The notes under the pieces: model-generated
Seen by the model: the letters and a program-made list of their open reading frames with translations, nothing else
Database searches by the model: none
What the model was told of the DNA's origin: nothing
Shown: piece after piece, positions 44,248-52,549 of the stretch
Numbering within the stretch: the first letter of the stretch is position 1
Layout: every line of letters starts with the position of its first letter
Made by a program: the position numbers and the translations under genes
Assembly: GCA_964462445.1 (NCBI GenBank)
Contig: CAYWXG010000005.1
Span: 10,116 to 74,115, forward strand
Length of the DNA stretch: 64,000 bases
Direction: 5' to 3'
DNA from: JAGBWK01 sp964462445
Lineage (GTDB): Bacteria > Bacteroidota > Bacteroidia > Bacteroidales > Muribaculaceae

Positions 44248-47200
44248 ATGGAAACAGATTACGCTTGTACAGGCACTCCTCTACGTGTCCCTTTTCTCAA
44301 ACAAGTAGCTCAAGTTTATACTGACAACGAAATAAATTCTCTTGCCAATTTTTGTTTCGTCGTTCCTAATAAACGAAGCGCTGTTTTCCTTTCGAAATAT
44401 TTCAAGGAAACACTAATAACAAATGATCGAACTGCAGCATTAGCTCCTGCCATTATCACTATCTCAGATTTTATTTCTGATTTGACCGACAAAGTTGAGA
44501 TTTCGAGAATAGAAATGCTGTTTATTCTCTATGAGGTACATTCAGAAATCATCAAGAAGCATCTTTCAGAAAATGACATTGCTACCGGAAAGGGGCTTGT
44601 TGATTTCAACCGTTTCCAATTTTGGGGAGATATTCTTATCAATGATTTTGGTGACGTAGACCGTTATCTTGTCGATTCAGACCAACTATTTCGCAACATA
44701 GAAGGACTTAAAGAAATAAGCGCAAACTTTCTGACTGAGGAACAAATTAATGTCATTCGCAAATATTGGAACGAAGATTTTATTCCGGAGCCGATAAAAG
44801 ATTTTTGGAATCATATCGTTCATGAAGATTCCCCAAAACAAGGTAAAGGGAAAAATATTGCCGGATTTGTGAAGTTGTGGCAAGTAATGAACGAAATCTA
44901 TACCGATTTTCGCAATCGATTAGAAGCGTTGGGGTGCGGATATAGTGGAATGATTTATCGTGAAGTCGCTGAAAATCTAAAAATGATGAGTGCAGATGAC
45001 TTCTGTTATAATCGATACATCTTTACAGGCTTCAGCGTACTATCAAAATCTGAGCAATCGATATTCCAATCAATGAAAAAAATGGAGATAGCCGACTTCT
45101 ATTGGGATTACGCCTCTCCTGCAATGAAAATAAATGGGAATCGGGCATCTAAGTTTATCGCTAAATGTGTTAATAATTTCCCCTCACAATATCGCGTCGC
45201 ACTTGATGCAGTCGACACTTATCCTGACATTACTGTCCTCGCCGTTCCCTCAACATTTGGACAGGCAAAAGCCATTGCTCCAATTCTTAAAGAATTATAT
45301 CCTGAGAGATTTAATGCAATTGCAAATAGCGATGTAAACTCAGTACTTGAAAAAACCGCTATTGTACTACCGGATGAAAATCTCGTGTCACCACTACTCA
45401 ATGCCATGCCACGAGAAATCAATACAATCAATGTCACTATGGGATTTTCATTGAATCACACCATAGTAGCATCGTTGATTAAGTGTATAGTATCTATGCA
45501 ACTGAGAGCGCGAGAACTTCGGTCGCTCGACACATTTTTCTTTGAAGACGTCATTTCGCTACTCTCCCACCCTCTCATTCGCTCTCGATATGCATCAATC
45601 TGCGACAAAATTATCGCAAAAATCAACAAGGAGCGAATTTTTAACGTCCCGGCGAATTTCTTTGAAAATGAAGAATACAAACCGTTAACCCCAATTTTTA
45701 GCATTGTAAAAAATCTTAATGACTCTGATGGTGTAATTACTTATCTTGACAATCTATTTGCATGGCTCGCCAATGTCGTTCAACCGAGTAATGAAATCTC
45801 GATTTCAAATTATGATGTTACGGATGATTCGGAACAAATAGTAGAAGAATTACCCTCGACATTTTTGGAACTTCAATATATCAACTCCTATCGCGCCGCG
45901 CTCTCTGAACTTCGCAGGCTAAACGATACCTATCTCAAAAGCGGGAAAATCTTTCTTGAGGATAAAACGGTGTTTCATCTTGCCGAACGTATATTAGGGA
46001 ACCAAACGATAGCTTACGAGGGCATGCCATTAAAGGGATTACAAATAATGGGGGTACTTGAGTCGCGTAGTCTCGATTTTGAGAATGTGATTATTACATC
46101 GATGAATGAACGCATTTTCCCACGCAAGCACTATGCCAAGACATTTATTCCTGAAGCATTGCGCAAAGGATATGGCATGGCATCAATAGAGCACCAAGAA
46201 AGCATATATGCCTATTATTTCTATCGTCTTATTTCACGTGCTAAAAAAGTATTCTTACTCTACGATGCTCGCACATCGGGGCTACGTGCCGGAGATATGT
46301 CACGCTACATTAATCAAATAAAGTATCAATTCCCGGCTGAAAAGGTAACATTCAAAACATCGCAATATCTCATGACTTCAGTAAATCCTGAAGTGTTAAC
46401 AATAAAAAAGACACCAAGGATAATGAGCGAGTTGCGAAAATTTCTTATTGGCTCCACCAACAAGCGTTATTTATCAGCAAGTTCATTAAACAAATATATC
46501 AATTGCCCGGTTCATTTTTATCTCTCGGTTATTGAAAGATACACCGAGGAAAATGAGCTAAGAGATTACATGGATGAAGGTACATATGGAACAATAGTTC
46601 ACGATGTTGCAGAAAACATGTACAAAATCTTTAAAACGGAGGGGGAGCCATTGCGTCTAACGGAAGATATTCTTAATAAACTTTCAACAGAGAAGTTAAT
46701 CGAAGAATATGTTGCGATGTCAATACGCAAACACTACTTGAAACTTCCTGACGGAGATACCACTCCACTAACCGGAGATGCTGCCATCTATCAAAAATTA
46801 ATGGTTAGAACGCTTCATAAAATGTTTGAACGCGAGAAAGAGTTTAGCGGAATTGAGTTCATGTCCAGTGAGGAGGATGAAAAATGTGCATTGAAAGTAA
46901 ACGAGAATTTCACCATAAATATTAATTACCGCATCGACCGTATTGATCGAATGACCACCGAAGAGGGAGAAGAGGCTCGACGTATTATTGATTATAAGAC
47001 AGGTGGCGACGAATTAAGTTCAGGTGATATTTCAAATTTATTCAACGGCAAAAAGAATAACATTAAGGCAATATTCCAACTTTTGTTATATTGCAATGCA
47101 TATGCTCAAAATGAGGGATTCAACGGCCCGATACAACCTTTAATTTATTCATTAAGAAAAGTTTCCGTCGAGCAATTCAAGCCTCTATTAATTAATGGCG

Positions 47201-47358
47201 CACCTGTTATGGATTATCGTGAATGTAACGAAGAATTTCTTCAACTTCTTGGAGAAATGCTCGAAGAGATGTTTAACCCCGAAATTCCATTTACAGCAAA
47301 ACCCGATAAAAATTCAAATTGTAAATACTGTAAATTTCAAGAAATCTGTTCGGTATAA
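44248..47358 (+). CDS. AddB-like PD-(D/E)XK nuclease/inactivated helicase
   Basis: 1036 residues. Recombination nuclease of the AddB family: N-terminal FCFVVPNKRSAVFLSKY (helicase-like start without a proper Walker A loop), a helicase-like middle, and a C-terminal nuclease domain (about 745-1036). The nuclease core shows RIIDYKTGG (D-x-K, near 910). An iron-sulphur site is indicated by Cys753 (NCPVHFYL) and Cys1025, 1028 and 1034 (CKYCKFQEIC). AddAB resects double-strand breaks. The AddA helicase partner is not in the window, although its gene is often adjacent. Confidence 0.88.
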   Translation: METDYACTGTPLRVPFLKQVAQVYTDNEINSLANFCFVVPNKRSAVFLSKYFKETLITNDRTAALAPAIITISDFISDLTDKVEISRIEMLFILYEVHSEIIKKHLSENDIATGKGLVDFNRFQFWGDILINDFGDVDRYLVDSDQLFRNIEGLKEISANFLTEEQINVIRKYWNEDFIPEPIKDFWNHIVHEDSPKQGKGKNIAGFVKLWQVMNEIYTDFRNRLEALGCGYSGMIYREVAENLKMMSADDFCYNRYIFTGFSVLSKSEQSIFQSMKKMEIADFYWDYASPAMKINGNRASKFIAKCVNNFPSQYRVALDAVDTYPDITVLAVPSTFGQAKAIAPILKELYPERFNAIANSDVNSVLEKTAIVLPDENLVSPLLNAMPREINTINVTMGFSLNHTIVASLIKCIVSMQLRARELRSLDTFFFEDVISLLSHPLIRSRYASICDKIIAKINKERIFNVPANFFENEEYKPLTPIFSIVKNLNDSDGVITYLDNLFAWLANVVQPSNEISISNYDVTDDSEQIVEELPSTFLELQYINSYRAALSELRRLNDTYLKSGKIFLEDKTVFHLAERILGNQTIAYEGMPLKGLQIMGVLESRSLDFENVIITSMNERIFPRKHYAKTFIPEALRKGYGMASIEHQESIYAYYFYRLISRAKKVFLLYDARTSGLRAGDMSRYINQIKYQFPAEKVTFKTSQYLMTSVNPEVLTIKKTPRIMSELRKFLIGSTNKRYLSASSLNKYINCPVHFYLSVIERYTEENELRDYMDEGTYGTIVHDVAENMYKIFKTEGEPLRLTEDILNKLSTEKLIEEYVAMSIRKHYLKLPDGDTTPLTGDAAIYQKLMVRTLHKMFEREKEFSGIEFMSSEEDEKCALKVNENFTININYRIDRIDRMTTEEGEEARRIIDYKTGGDELSSGDISNLFNGKKNNIKAIFQLLLYCNAYAQNEGFNGPIQPLIYSLRKVSVEQFKPLLINGAPVMDYRECNEEFLQLLGEMLEEMFNPEIPFTAKPDKNSNCKYCKFQEICSV

Positions 47359-47368
47359 TTATTAATTA

Positions 47369-48490
47369 ATGGCAGGTCTTTACGTTCATATACCTTTTTG
47401 TCACTCGAAGTGTAGTTACTGCGACTTCTATTCGGGATTGCGACCAAATGTAGTTGAAGACTACATTGATGCCCTAATTGCTGAGTTGCATCTGCGTAAA
47501 AACGAGATGTCGGAGTCGATCACAACAATATATTTCGGTGGAGGCACCCCTTCGATTCTTCCGGTTGAAGAACTTAAACGGCTTATAAATGCTATAAATC
47601 TCGCCATTGACACCAGTTGCGTAGAGGAGTTCACAATAGAAGTCAACCCCGAAGATATCAACAAAGATATATTGTGCAACTACCGAGAGCTTGGAATTAA
47701 CCGCGTCAGCATAGGTGTTCAATCTTTCAACGATAATCTGCTTAAAAGTATAAATCGTTGTCATACATCAACGCAAGCGCTAAATGCAATTAAATATCTA
47801 AAAGAGGACAATTGGAATTATAGTGCTGATTTGATGTTTGGTCTACCGGGCCAAACAATTAAAGATTGGCACTACGATGTTGATACACTCATGCGAATGC
47901 GCCCACCTCATTTCTCGGCATACTTATTATCTTATGAACCGGGGACTCGTCTATACACAATGCTACAAGTCGGGAAAGTAGAAGAAGCGTCTGAGCGGTT
48001 AGCCTCAGAGATGCAACAAATAATTACAACTGCAGCCACAGAAAACGGATATGAGCATTATGAGATTTCCAATTATTCTCTCCCCGATAGACATTCGCGT
48101 CACAACTCCGCATATTGGGCAATGACCCCTTATCTTGGGCTTGGGGCATCCGCACATTCATTTGACGGGAAATTACGACGAATAAATCCGGCAAATATCA
48201 AACAATATCTAAATGCCCTAAAGCAAGGTGAAATTGTAGCAACAATAGAAGAAGAAACTATATCAGAACAATTTAATGATTATATAATTACCGGACTTCG
48301 AACCATAAACGGACTATCTCTCGATATTTTAAAACAGAATTTTCCCGATAAATATGTAGCAAAAATACTTGATGACGCTGCGCCATTAATAACGTCGGGG
48401 CAAATAATTTTGAACGATAATCGCCTATATATACCGCATCGGTATTGGCTAAAATCAGATGCAATCATGAGAGAGTTAATACTTGTATAA
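47369..48490 (+). CDS. hemW: Radical SAM heme chaperone HemW
   Basis: 373 residues. The radical SAM cluster motif is CHSKCSYCDF (Cys11, 15, 18), in the HemW/HemN-like CxxxCxYC form; the GGGTPS loop and the YEISNYSLPDRHSRHN block follow. HemW-type proteins deliver heme rather than acting as coproporphyrinogen oxidase; the HemN-specific extra N-terminal residues are absent. It starts 10 nt after the AddB-like gene. The C-terminal HemN_C domain is present. Confidence 0.9.
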   Translation: MAGLYVHIPFCHSKCSYCDFYSGLRPNVVEDYIDALIAELHLRKNEMSESITTIYFGGGTPSILPVEELKRLINAINLAIDTSCVEEFTIEVNPEDINKDILCNYRELGINRVSIGVQSFNDNLLKSINRCHTSTQALNAIKYLKEDNWNYSADLMFGLPGQTIKDWHYDVDTLMRMRPPHFSAYLLSYEPGTRLYTMLQVGKVEEASERLASEMQQIITTAATENGYEHYEISNYSLPDRHSRHNSAYWAMTPYLGLGASAHSFDGKLRRINPANIKQYLNALKQGEIVATIEEETISEQFNDYIITGLRTINGLSLDILKQNFPDKYVAKILDDAAPLITSGQIILNDNRLYIPHRYWLKSDAIMRELILV

Positions 48491-48551
48491 TTATTACCAC
48501 TCTTACATATTCAAATTTTTACTCAAATATTATAGTTTAAGTACCTCTTTC

Positions 48552-48582
48552 TTGGTCTCCTCCGTGATTTTTTGTAAGTTTG
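48552..48582 (+). promoter_or_regulatory. Promoter of the pyrK-pyrD pair
   Basis: TTGG (48552-48555), 19 nt, TAAGTTTG (48575-48582), a full -7 match. Transcription would begin close to 48589, which makes the ATG at 48590 leaderless and favours a later start. Confidence 0.65.
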
Positions 48583-48589
48583 CAGTAAC

Positions 48590-49396
48590 ATGGAAAAGAA
48601 TGACACTATGACCGCTCATAACTACATGGTCGACTTTACAATCACCGACACAGAGTTTGTTAGTCCTGATGTTGTTTTATTAAAAATGACCCCGGCCGAC
48701 AGTAAAGTACAACTTCAAGAGATGAACATTCGCCCCGGACAGTTCGCTCAAGTTAAAACGCCCGATAATGCGACATTCTTGCGGCGACCAATCTCTATTT
48801 GTTTCGTAGATTTAGAACGAAACAAGTTATGGTTGTTAGTCAGAAATGCCGGCAATGGCAGTCGTGCAATAATGAATTCTCCGGTTGGAGCAACACTTAA
48901 TATCATTCTTCCGCTTGGCAACGGTTTTGGCATGGAGATTTGTGGAGACTCCCCGCTTTTGATAGGTGGAGGTGTAGGTTGCGCGCCTTTATTAATGTTA
49001 GGCGCTCATTTAAAAGCGAATGGCATTACCCCAACCTTTCTAATCGGTGCAAGAAATAAAGATTTAGTTCTTCTTGAAGATAAACTTTCACTTTATGGCC
49101 CGGTTTACGTATCTACCGATGATGGCTCATATGGCGACAAAGGTCTCGTAATAGAAAATCATATTCTTAAAGAAGAATTCAGCAGTATATATACGTGCGG
49201 TCCACTCCCTATGATGAAAGCCGCGGCCGCTATAGCTAAAGAAAAAAATATACCATGCGAGGTCTCTTTAGAGAATGTCATGGGCTGTGGCATCGGAGCA
49301 TGTCTCTGTTGCGTAGAGAAAACTGTTAAAGGGAATGTGTGTGTTTGTAAGGAGGGTCCGGTATTTAATATAACTCAACTACTATGGCAGAATTAG
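48590..49396 (+). CDS. pyrK: Dihydroorotate dehydrogenase electron-transfer subunit
   Basis: 268 residues from the first ATG; because the promoter -7 box ends at 48582, the ATG at 48608 (MTAHNYMVDF) is the likelier start and would give 262. A ferredoxin-reductase-like protein: FAD domain (about 12-105, RRPISICFVD), NAD domain (about 110-225, GGGVGCAPLLML) and a C-terminal [2Fe-2S] module with the Cys set GCGIGACLCC and CVCKEGPVF. PyrK passes electrons from PyrD to NAD+. It overlaps pyrD by 13 nt. Confidence 0.94.
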   Translation: MEKNDTMTAHNYMVDFTITDTEFVSPDVVLLKMTPADSKVQLQEMNIRPGQFAQVKTPDNATFLRRPISICFVDLERNKLWLLVRNAGNGSRAIMNSPVGATLNIILPLGNGFGMEICGDSPLLIGGGVGCAPLLMLGAHLKANGITPTFLIGARNKDLVLLEDKLSLYGPVYVSTDDGSYGDKGLVIENHILKEEFSSIYTCGPLPMMKAAAAIAKEKNIPCEVSLENVMGCGIGACLCCVEKTVKGNVCVCKEGPVFNITQLLWQN

Positions 49397-50289
49397 GTGT
49401 AAAAATAGGAAATCTTCATTTAAATAATCCGGTGCTGACTGCATCGGGCACTTTCGGTTATGGCGAAGAGTTTGCCGACTTTATTGATTTAAACGCGCTC
49501 GGAGGTTTTATCGTAAAAGGCACCACGTTAGAGCCACGCCAAGGAAACGACTATCCACGCATGGTCGAGACCCCCTCTGGAATGCTCAACGCAGTAGGAT
49601 TGCAAAATAAAGGGGTAGATTATTTCATTGAAAATATTTATCCGCGCCTGACAGAATACACCTCAGAAATTATTGTCAATATCTCAGGTTCTGCGGTTGA
49701 AGATTATGCAAAAGTGGCAGAAAAACTCAATACACTTCCTCGTATCAATGCAATAGAGGTAAATATTTCATGCCCCAATGTCAAGACCGGGGGGATGGCA
49801 TTCGGTACAACAACAACCGGAGCCGCAGCTGTTACAAAAGCTGTTCGTGAAGCTTTCGACAAAACGTTGATTGTAAAACTTTCACCCAACGTAACAGATA
49901 TCACAGAAATAGCACGAGCAGTTGAAGCTGAAGGCGCCGATGCTGTTTCGCTTATAAATACATTAATGGGAATGGCGATTGATGTTGAACGTCAGAAGCC
50001 CTACCTCTCCACCTATACGGGAGGATTATCCGGAGCTGCTGTTCGCCCTGTCGCAGTTAGAATGGTATGGCAAGTACACAAAGCAGTTAAAATCCCAATC
50101 ATAGGCTTAGGGGGAATTATGTCGGGTAGAGATGCCATGGAGTTTATTCTTGCGGGAGCGACTGCAATTGAAGTGGGTACTGCTAATTTTATAAACCCCA
50201 AGGTGACAGTTGAAATTGTTGACTATATCAACGAGTATTGCCAACGCCATGGCGTTAGCGACATCAATCAGTTGATTGGTATTATCTGA
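49384..50289 (+). CDS. pyrD: Dihydroorotate dehydrogenase, class 1B
   Basis: 301 residues. The FMN TIM barrel of class 1B: NPVLTASGTFGYG, VEVNISCPN-type block with the catalytic Cys (EVNISCPNVKTGG, near 125-137), VKLSPNVTDI and GLGGIMSGRDAMEFILAGA. It works as the PyrD-PyrK complex to oxidise dihydroorotate in pyrimidine synthesis. The reading frame overlaps pyrK at the start. Its last 22 nt also overlap the 3' end of a convergent minus-strand gene. Confidence 0.96.
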   Translation: MAELGVKIGNLHLNNPVLTASGTFGYGEEFADFIDLNALGGFIVKGTTLEPRQGNDYPRMVETPSGMLNAVGLQNKGVDYFIENIYPRLTEYTSEIIVNISGSAVEDYAKVAEKLNTLPRINAIEVNISCPNVKTGGMAFGTTTTGAAAVTKAVREAFDKTLIVKLSPNVTDITEIARAVEAEGADAVSLINTLMGMAIDVERQKPYLSTYTGGLSGAAVRPVAVRMVWQVHKAVKIPIIGLGGIMSGRDAMEFILAGATAIEVGTANFINPKVTVEIVDYINEYCQRHGVSDINQLIGII

Positions 50290-50606
50290 CAAGGATTGCC
50301 CAATTTAAGGACCAAAGGTTGCCCACAACCATTGTTATAATAAAGACTCGATGATTTCAAATAATTATCGAGTTTCTTTTTATCGTAAACTCGCCCAATA
50401 TCGGTAAGCAATAATTCAATATCATCGGCAACGAATTCATCAAATTTCGATGCTTCAATAATTGCTATTGTTCCGGGAATAAATACGGTTGAATGGACCT
50501 CTCTCTCAAATGGCTCAACAGATACGCAATTATTATCAATAGTCACAATTGAGCAACCACACACACCTGCATGCCAAAACACTTCAGTAGCCAACAATCG
50601 GTGCAT
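50268..50606 (-). CDS. Conserved small protein of unknown function downstream of the DUF4296 gene
   Basis: 112 residues, no signal peptide. The first half is beta-rich with HAGVCGCSIVTIDNN and ends in FIPGTIAIIEASKFDEF; an Asp-rich helix follows. I do not recognise a family. Support: codon use like its neighbours, start/stop overlap with the DUF4296 gene (ATG at 50606, stop of that gene at 50606-50608) and a tail that overlaps pyrD by 22 nt, a convergent arrangement that is tolerated in compact genomes. It is the last gene of the minus-strand series. Confidence 0.62.
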   Translation of the reverse strand: MHRLLATEVFWHAGVCGCSIVTIDNNCVSVEPFEREVHSTVFIPGTIAIIEASKFDEFVADDIELLLTDIGRVYDKKKLDNYLKSSSLYYNNGCGQPLVLKLGNPCQIIPIN

Positions 50607-51418
50607 TATTCATCTGTTTTAGAAAAACGATAAGTGCGTTGACCGTGGCGTTCATTATAAGTCTCCTTACGATTTCTCGTTCTTACCAATGAAATGCTAT
50701 CCAAATAAACAACTTCGCCCGGTTCAAATTGATAAGAAATAGAACCATACACTACATCCGGTTTAGCCAATGAATCGGTAACTAATCTCACTTTCAACCA
50801 GTTCCTACTAACAGATGACGTTGGGCGAAACTCTACTCTACCATCTTCATAATCGGCATATAGTATAGCCTTAACAAGCGGAATATTTTGGCGACTGTTC
50901 ATTAATTTGAATTGCAATGTGTAATTATCTCCATGTTTCCACGTGCTATCCTTTTCAATCTTAAAAACGATATTCTGTAATGAATCCTGAGAGGCAAGTT
51001 TATATGTATGGGACAAGGGCCAAATATCAATAGAGTCTCCCTCTGCAAAAATCGGGCTTGCGCCTTTACGACCTTTAACTGATTTTAGGTCTTCTTCTAA
51101 ATTGGCAATAACTTCGTCATATATTTCAATATAATCCTCAATGTGATTGCCATACCACACAAAAGATGTGTCGAGTTGAGCTTGGCTGACACCATGCTTT
51201 TGTAATATTGATTGCTTTACCATCTTTTTCATTGAATCGGAAGGGAAATATCCACGTTGCAACTCTACAACACTTTCACCCTTATGAATATCAACGAGCA
51301 AAGACGTCATATCTCTCTTATTCAATACGTTATCAGGCAATTTACTGCAACTTATTGAACATAAAGCAATGCATGCAATCAAAATACATCTTATTATCCA
51401 CCCTTTCGCTATCAACAT
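50606..51418 (-). CDS. DUF4296 family lipoprotein
   Basis: 270 residues. A signal peptide ends in the lipobox CSISC (Cys about 24). The DUF4296 part (about 30-125) is helical: LLVDIHKGESVVELQR, FVWYGNHIEDYIEIYDEV. A beta-rich second half (about 130-255, YEDGRVEFRPTSS, YQFEPGEVVYLDSI) follows. The family is found in Bacteroidetes and its function is unknown. It lies 4 nt after lspA on the same strand, so it is probably in the ileS-dksA-lspA operon. Confidence 0.82.
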   Translation of the reverse strand: MLIAKGWIIRCILIACIALCSISCSKLPDNVLNKRDMTSLLVDIHKGESVVELQRGYFPSDSMKKMVKQSILQKHGVSQAQLDTSFVWYGNHIEDYIEIYDEVIANLEEDLKSVKGRKGASPIFAEGDSIDIWPLSHTYKLASQDSLQNIVFKIEKDSTWKHGDNYTLQFKLMNSRQNIPLVKAILYADYEDGRVEFRPTSSVSRNWLKVRLVTDSLAKPDVVYGSISYQFEPGEVVYLDSISLVRTRNRKETYNERHGQRTYRFSKTDE

Positions 51419-51422
51419 CTTT

Positions 51423-52109
51423 TCAATTTTTCCGGGCTTCTTTATTTTTCTTTTCTTCTAATCTCCTACGTTTAAGTTCTGAAAAAGTATAGCCCATATG
51501 TTTTGAATAGAACAAAAGTATCGCAATTATACCGCATGAAATTGCAGCATCGGCCAAATTAAATATCGGTTTGAAGAATTCAAAATGCTTTCCACCTATA
51601 ATTGGGAACCAATCGGGCCAATTAAAACTAAACAGAGGGAAGTAGAACATATCAACGACTCTACCTTGCAAGAGCGGAGCATATCCCCCTCCATCGGGAA
51701 ATATTAACGCTGTATCCGGGGGCATCGGGTTATTGAACATGACACCATAGAACACACAATCTATGATGTTCCCAATAGCACCGGCAAGAACTAATGCAAC
51801 GCATATCAAATAACCGAATTTCACTCCTGAGCATTTGCGAAGTTTCAACAAATAATATATTATTGCCCCGACAAATAGTATTCTAAATATTGTCAAGAAC
51901 AATTTACTTCCAAATTGCCATCCGAAAGCCATTCCATTATTTTCAATAAAGCAAAGTTTAAACCATGAAGTAATTTCTAATTCCTCTCCAAAATAAAAAC
52001 TCGTCTTTACCCATATTTTCAATAATTGGTCAAACAACACTACCAATAGGCCAATTAATATGGCCATATGGTAGCGGTTTAATTGCTTTATACTCTTTAG
52101 CATGTTCAC
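51423..52109 (-). CDS. lspA: Lipoprotein signal peptidase (signal peptidase II)
   Basis: 228 residues, longer than the classical ~165, as is usual in Bacteroidetes because of a periplasmic insertion (about 125-185). Four hydrophobic segments and the two catalytic aspartates in GNIIDCV and FNLADAAIS are present. It cleaves prolipoproteins before the lipidated cysteine; several lipoproteins in this window are its likely substrates. It lies 1 nt from the DksA-like gene. Confidence 0.94.
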   Translation of the reverse strand: MNMLKSIKQLNRYHMAILIGLLVVLFDQLLKIWVKTSFYFGEELEITSWFKLCFIENNGMAFGWQFGSKLFLTIFRILFVGAIIYYLLKLRKCSGVKFGYLICVALVLAGAIGNIIDCVFYGVMFNNPMPPDTALIFPDGGGYAPLLQGRVVDMFYFPLFSFNWPDWFPIIGGKHFEFFKPIFNLADAAISCGIIAILLFYSKHMGYTFSELKRRRLEEKKNKEARKN

Positions 52110-52493
52110 TTATTTCCTACCGATTTTCTGCTCAACACTCAATGTCGCATGAGGCACAGCACGCAAGCGTTCTTTGGGTATTAACTTCCCGGTTGCACGA
52201 TCTATCCCATATGTTTTGTTTTCGATACGTACTAATGCGGCTTGCAGATGCTGAATAAATTTCAACTGACGCATAGCCAAGCGACCGGCTTCTTCTTTAC
52301 TCAATGTGCTGGCTCCCTCTTCAAGCACTTTAAACGTAGGTGACGTGTCGGAGATGTCATTGCCATCGGAATTATTCACATTGCTACGAAGGAGTTCAAA
52401 ATCCTTCTTGGCCTTTTCGAGCTTAGTAAGTATCAACTCTTTAAACTCCTGGAGTTCTTCATCTGAATATCTCGTTTTTTCTGCTTCGCTCAT
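52110..52493 (-). CDS. DksA/TraR-family protein lacking all zinc cysteines
   Basis: 127 residues. A coiled-coil first part (about 8-75) and the DksA C-terminal block KTYGIDRATGKLIPKERLRA, then VPHATLSVEQ. The zinc-finger cysteines are all missing: the position where the family has Cys in YGIC is Asp. DksA-like proteins bind the RNA polymerase secondary channel and modulate stress transcription with ppGpp. This version should fold without zinc, like some zinc-independent DksA2 proteins. It sits between ileS and lspA. Confidence 0.88.
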   Translation of the reverse strand: MSEAEKTRYSDEELQEFKELILTKLEKAKKDFELLRSNVNNSDGNDISDTSPTFKVLEEGASTLSKEEAGRLAMRQLKFIQHLQAALVRIENKTYGIDRATGKLIPKERLRAVPHATLSVEQKIGRK

Positions 52494-52549
52494 ATCGGTA
52501 TTTATTTAAGATAATTATACTGAATATTTCTTTATCGATTGATTATTGA

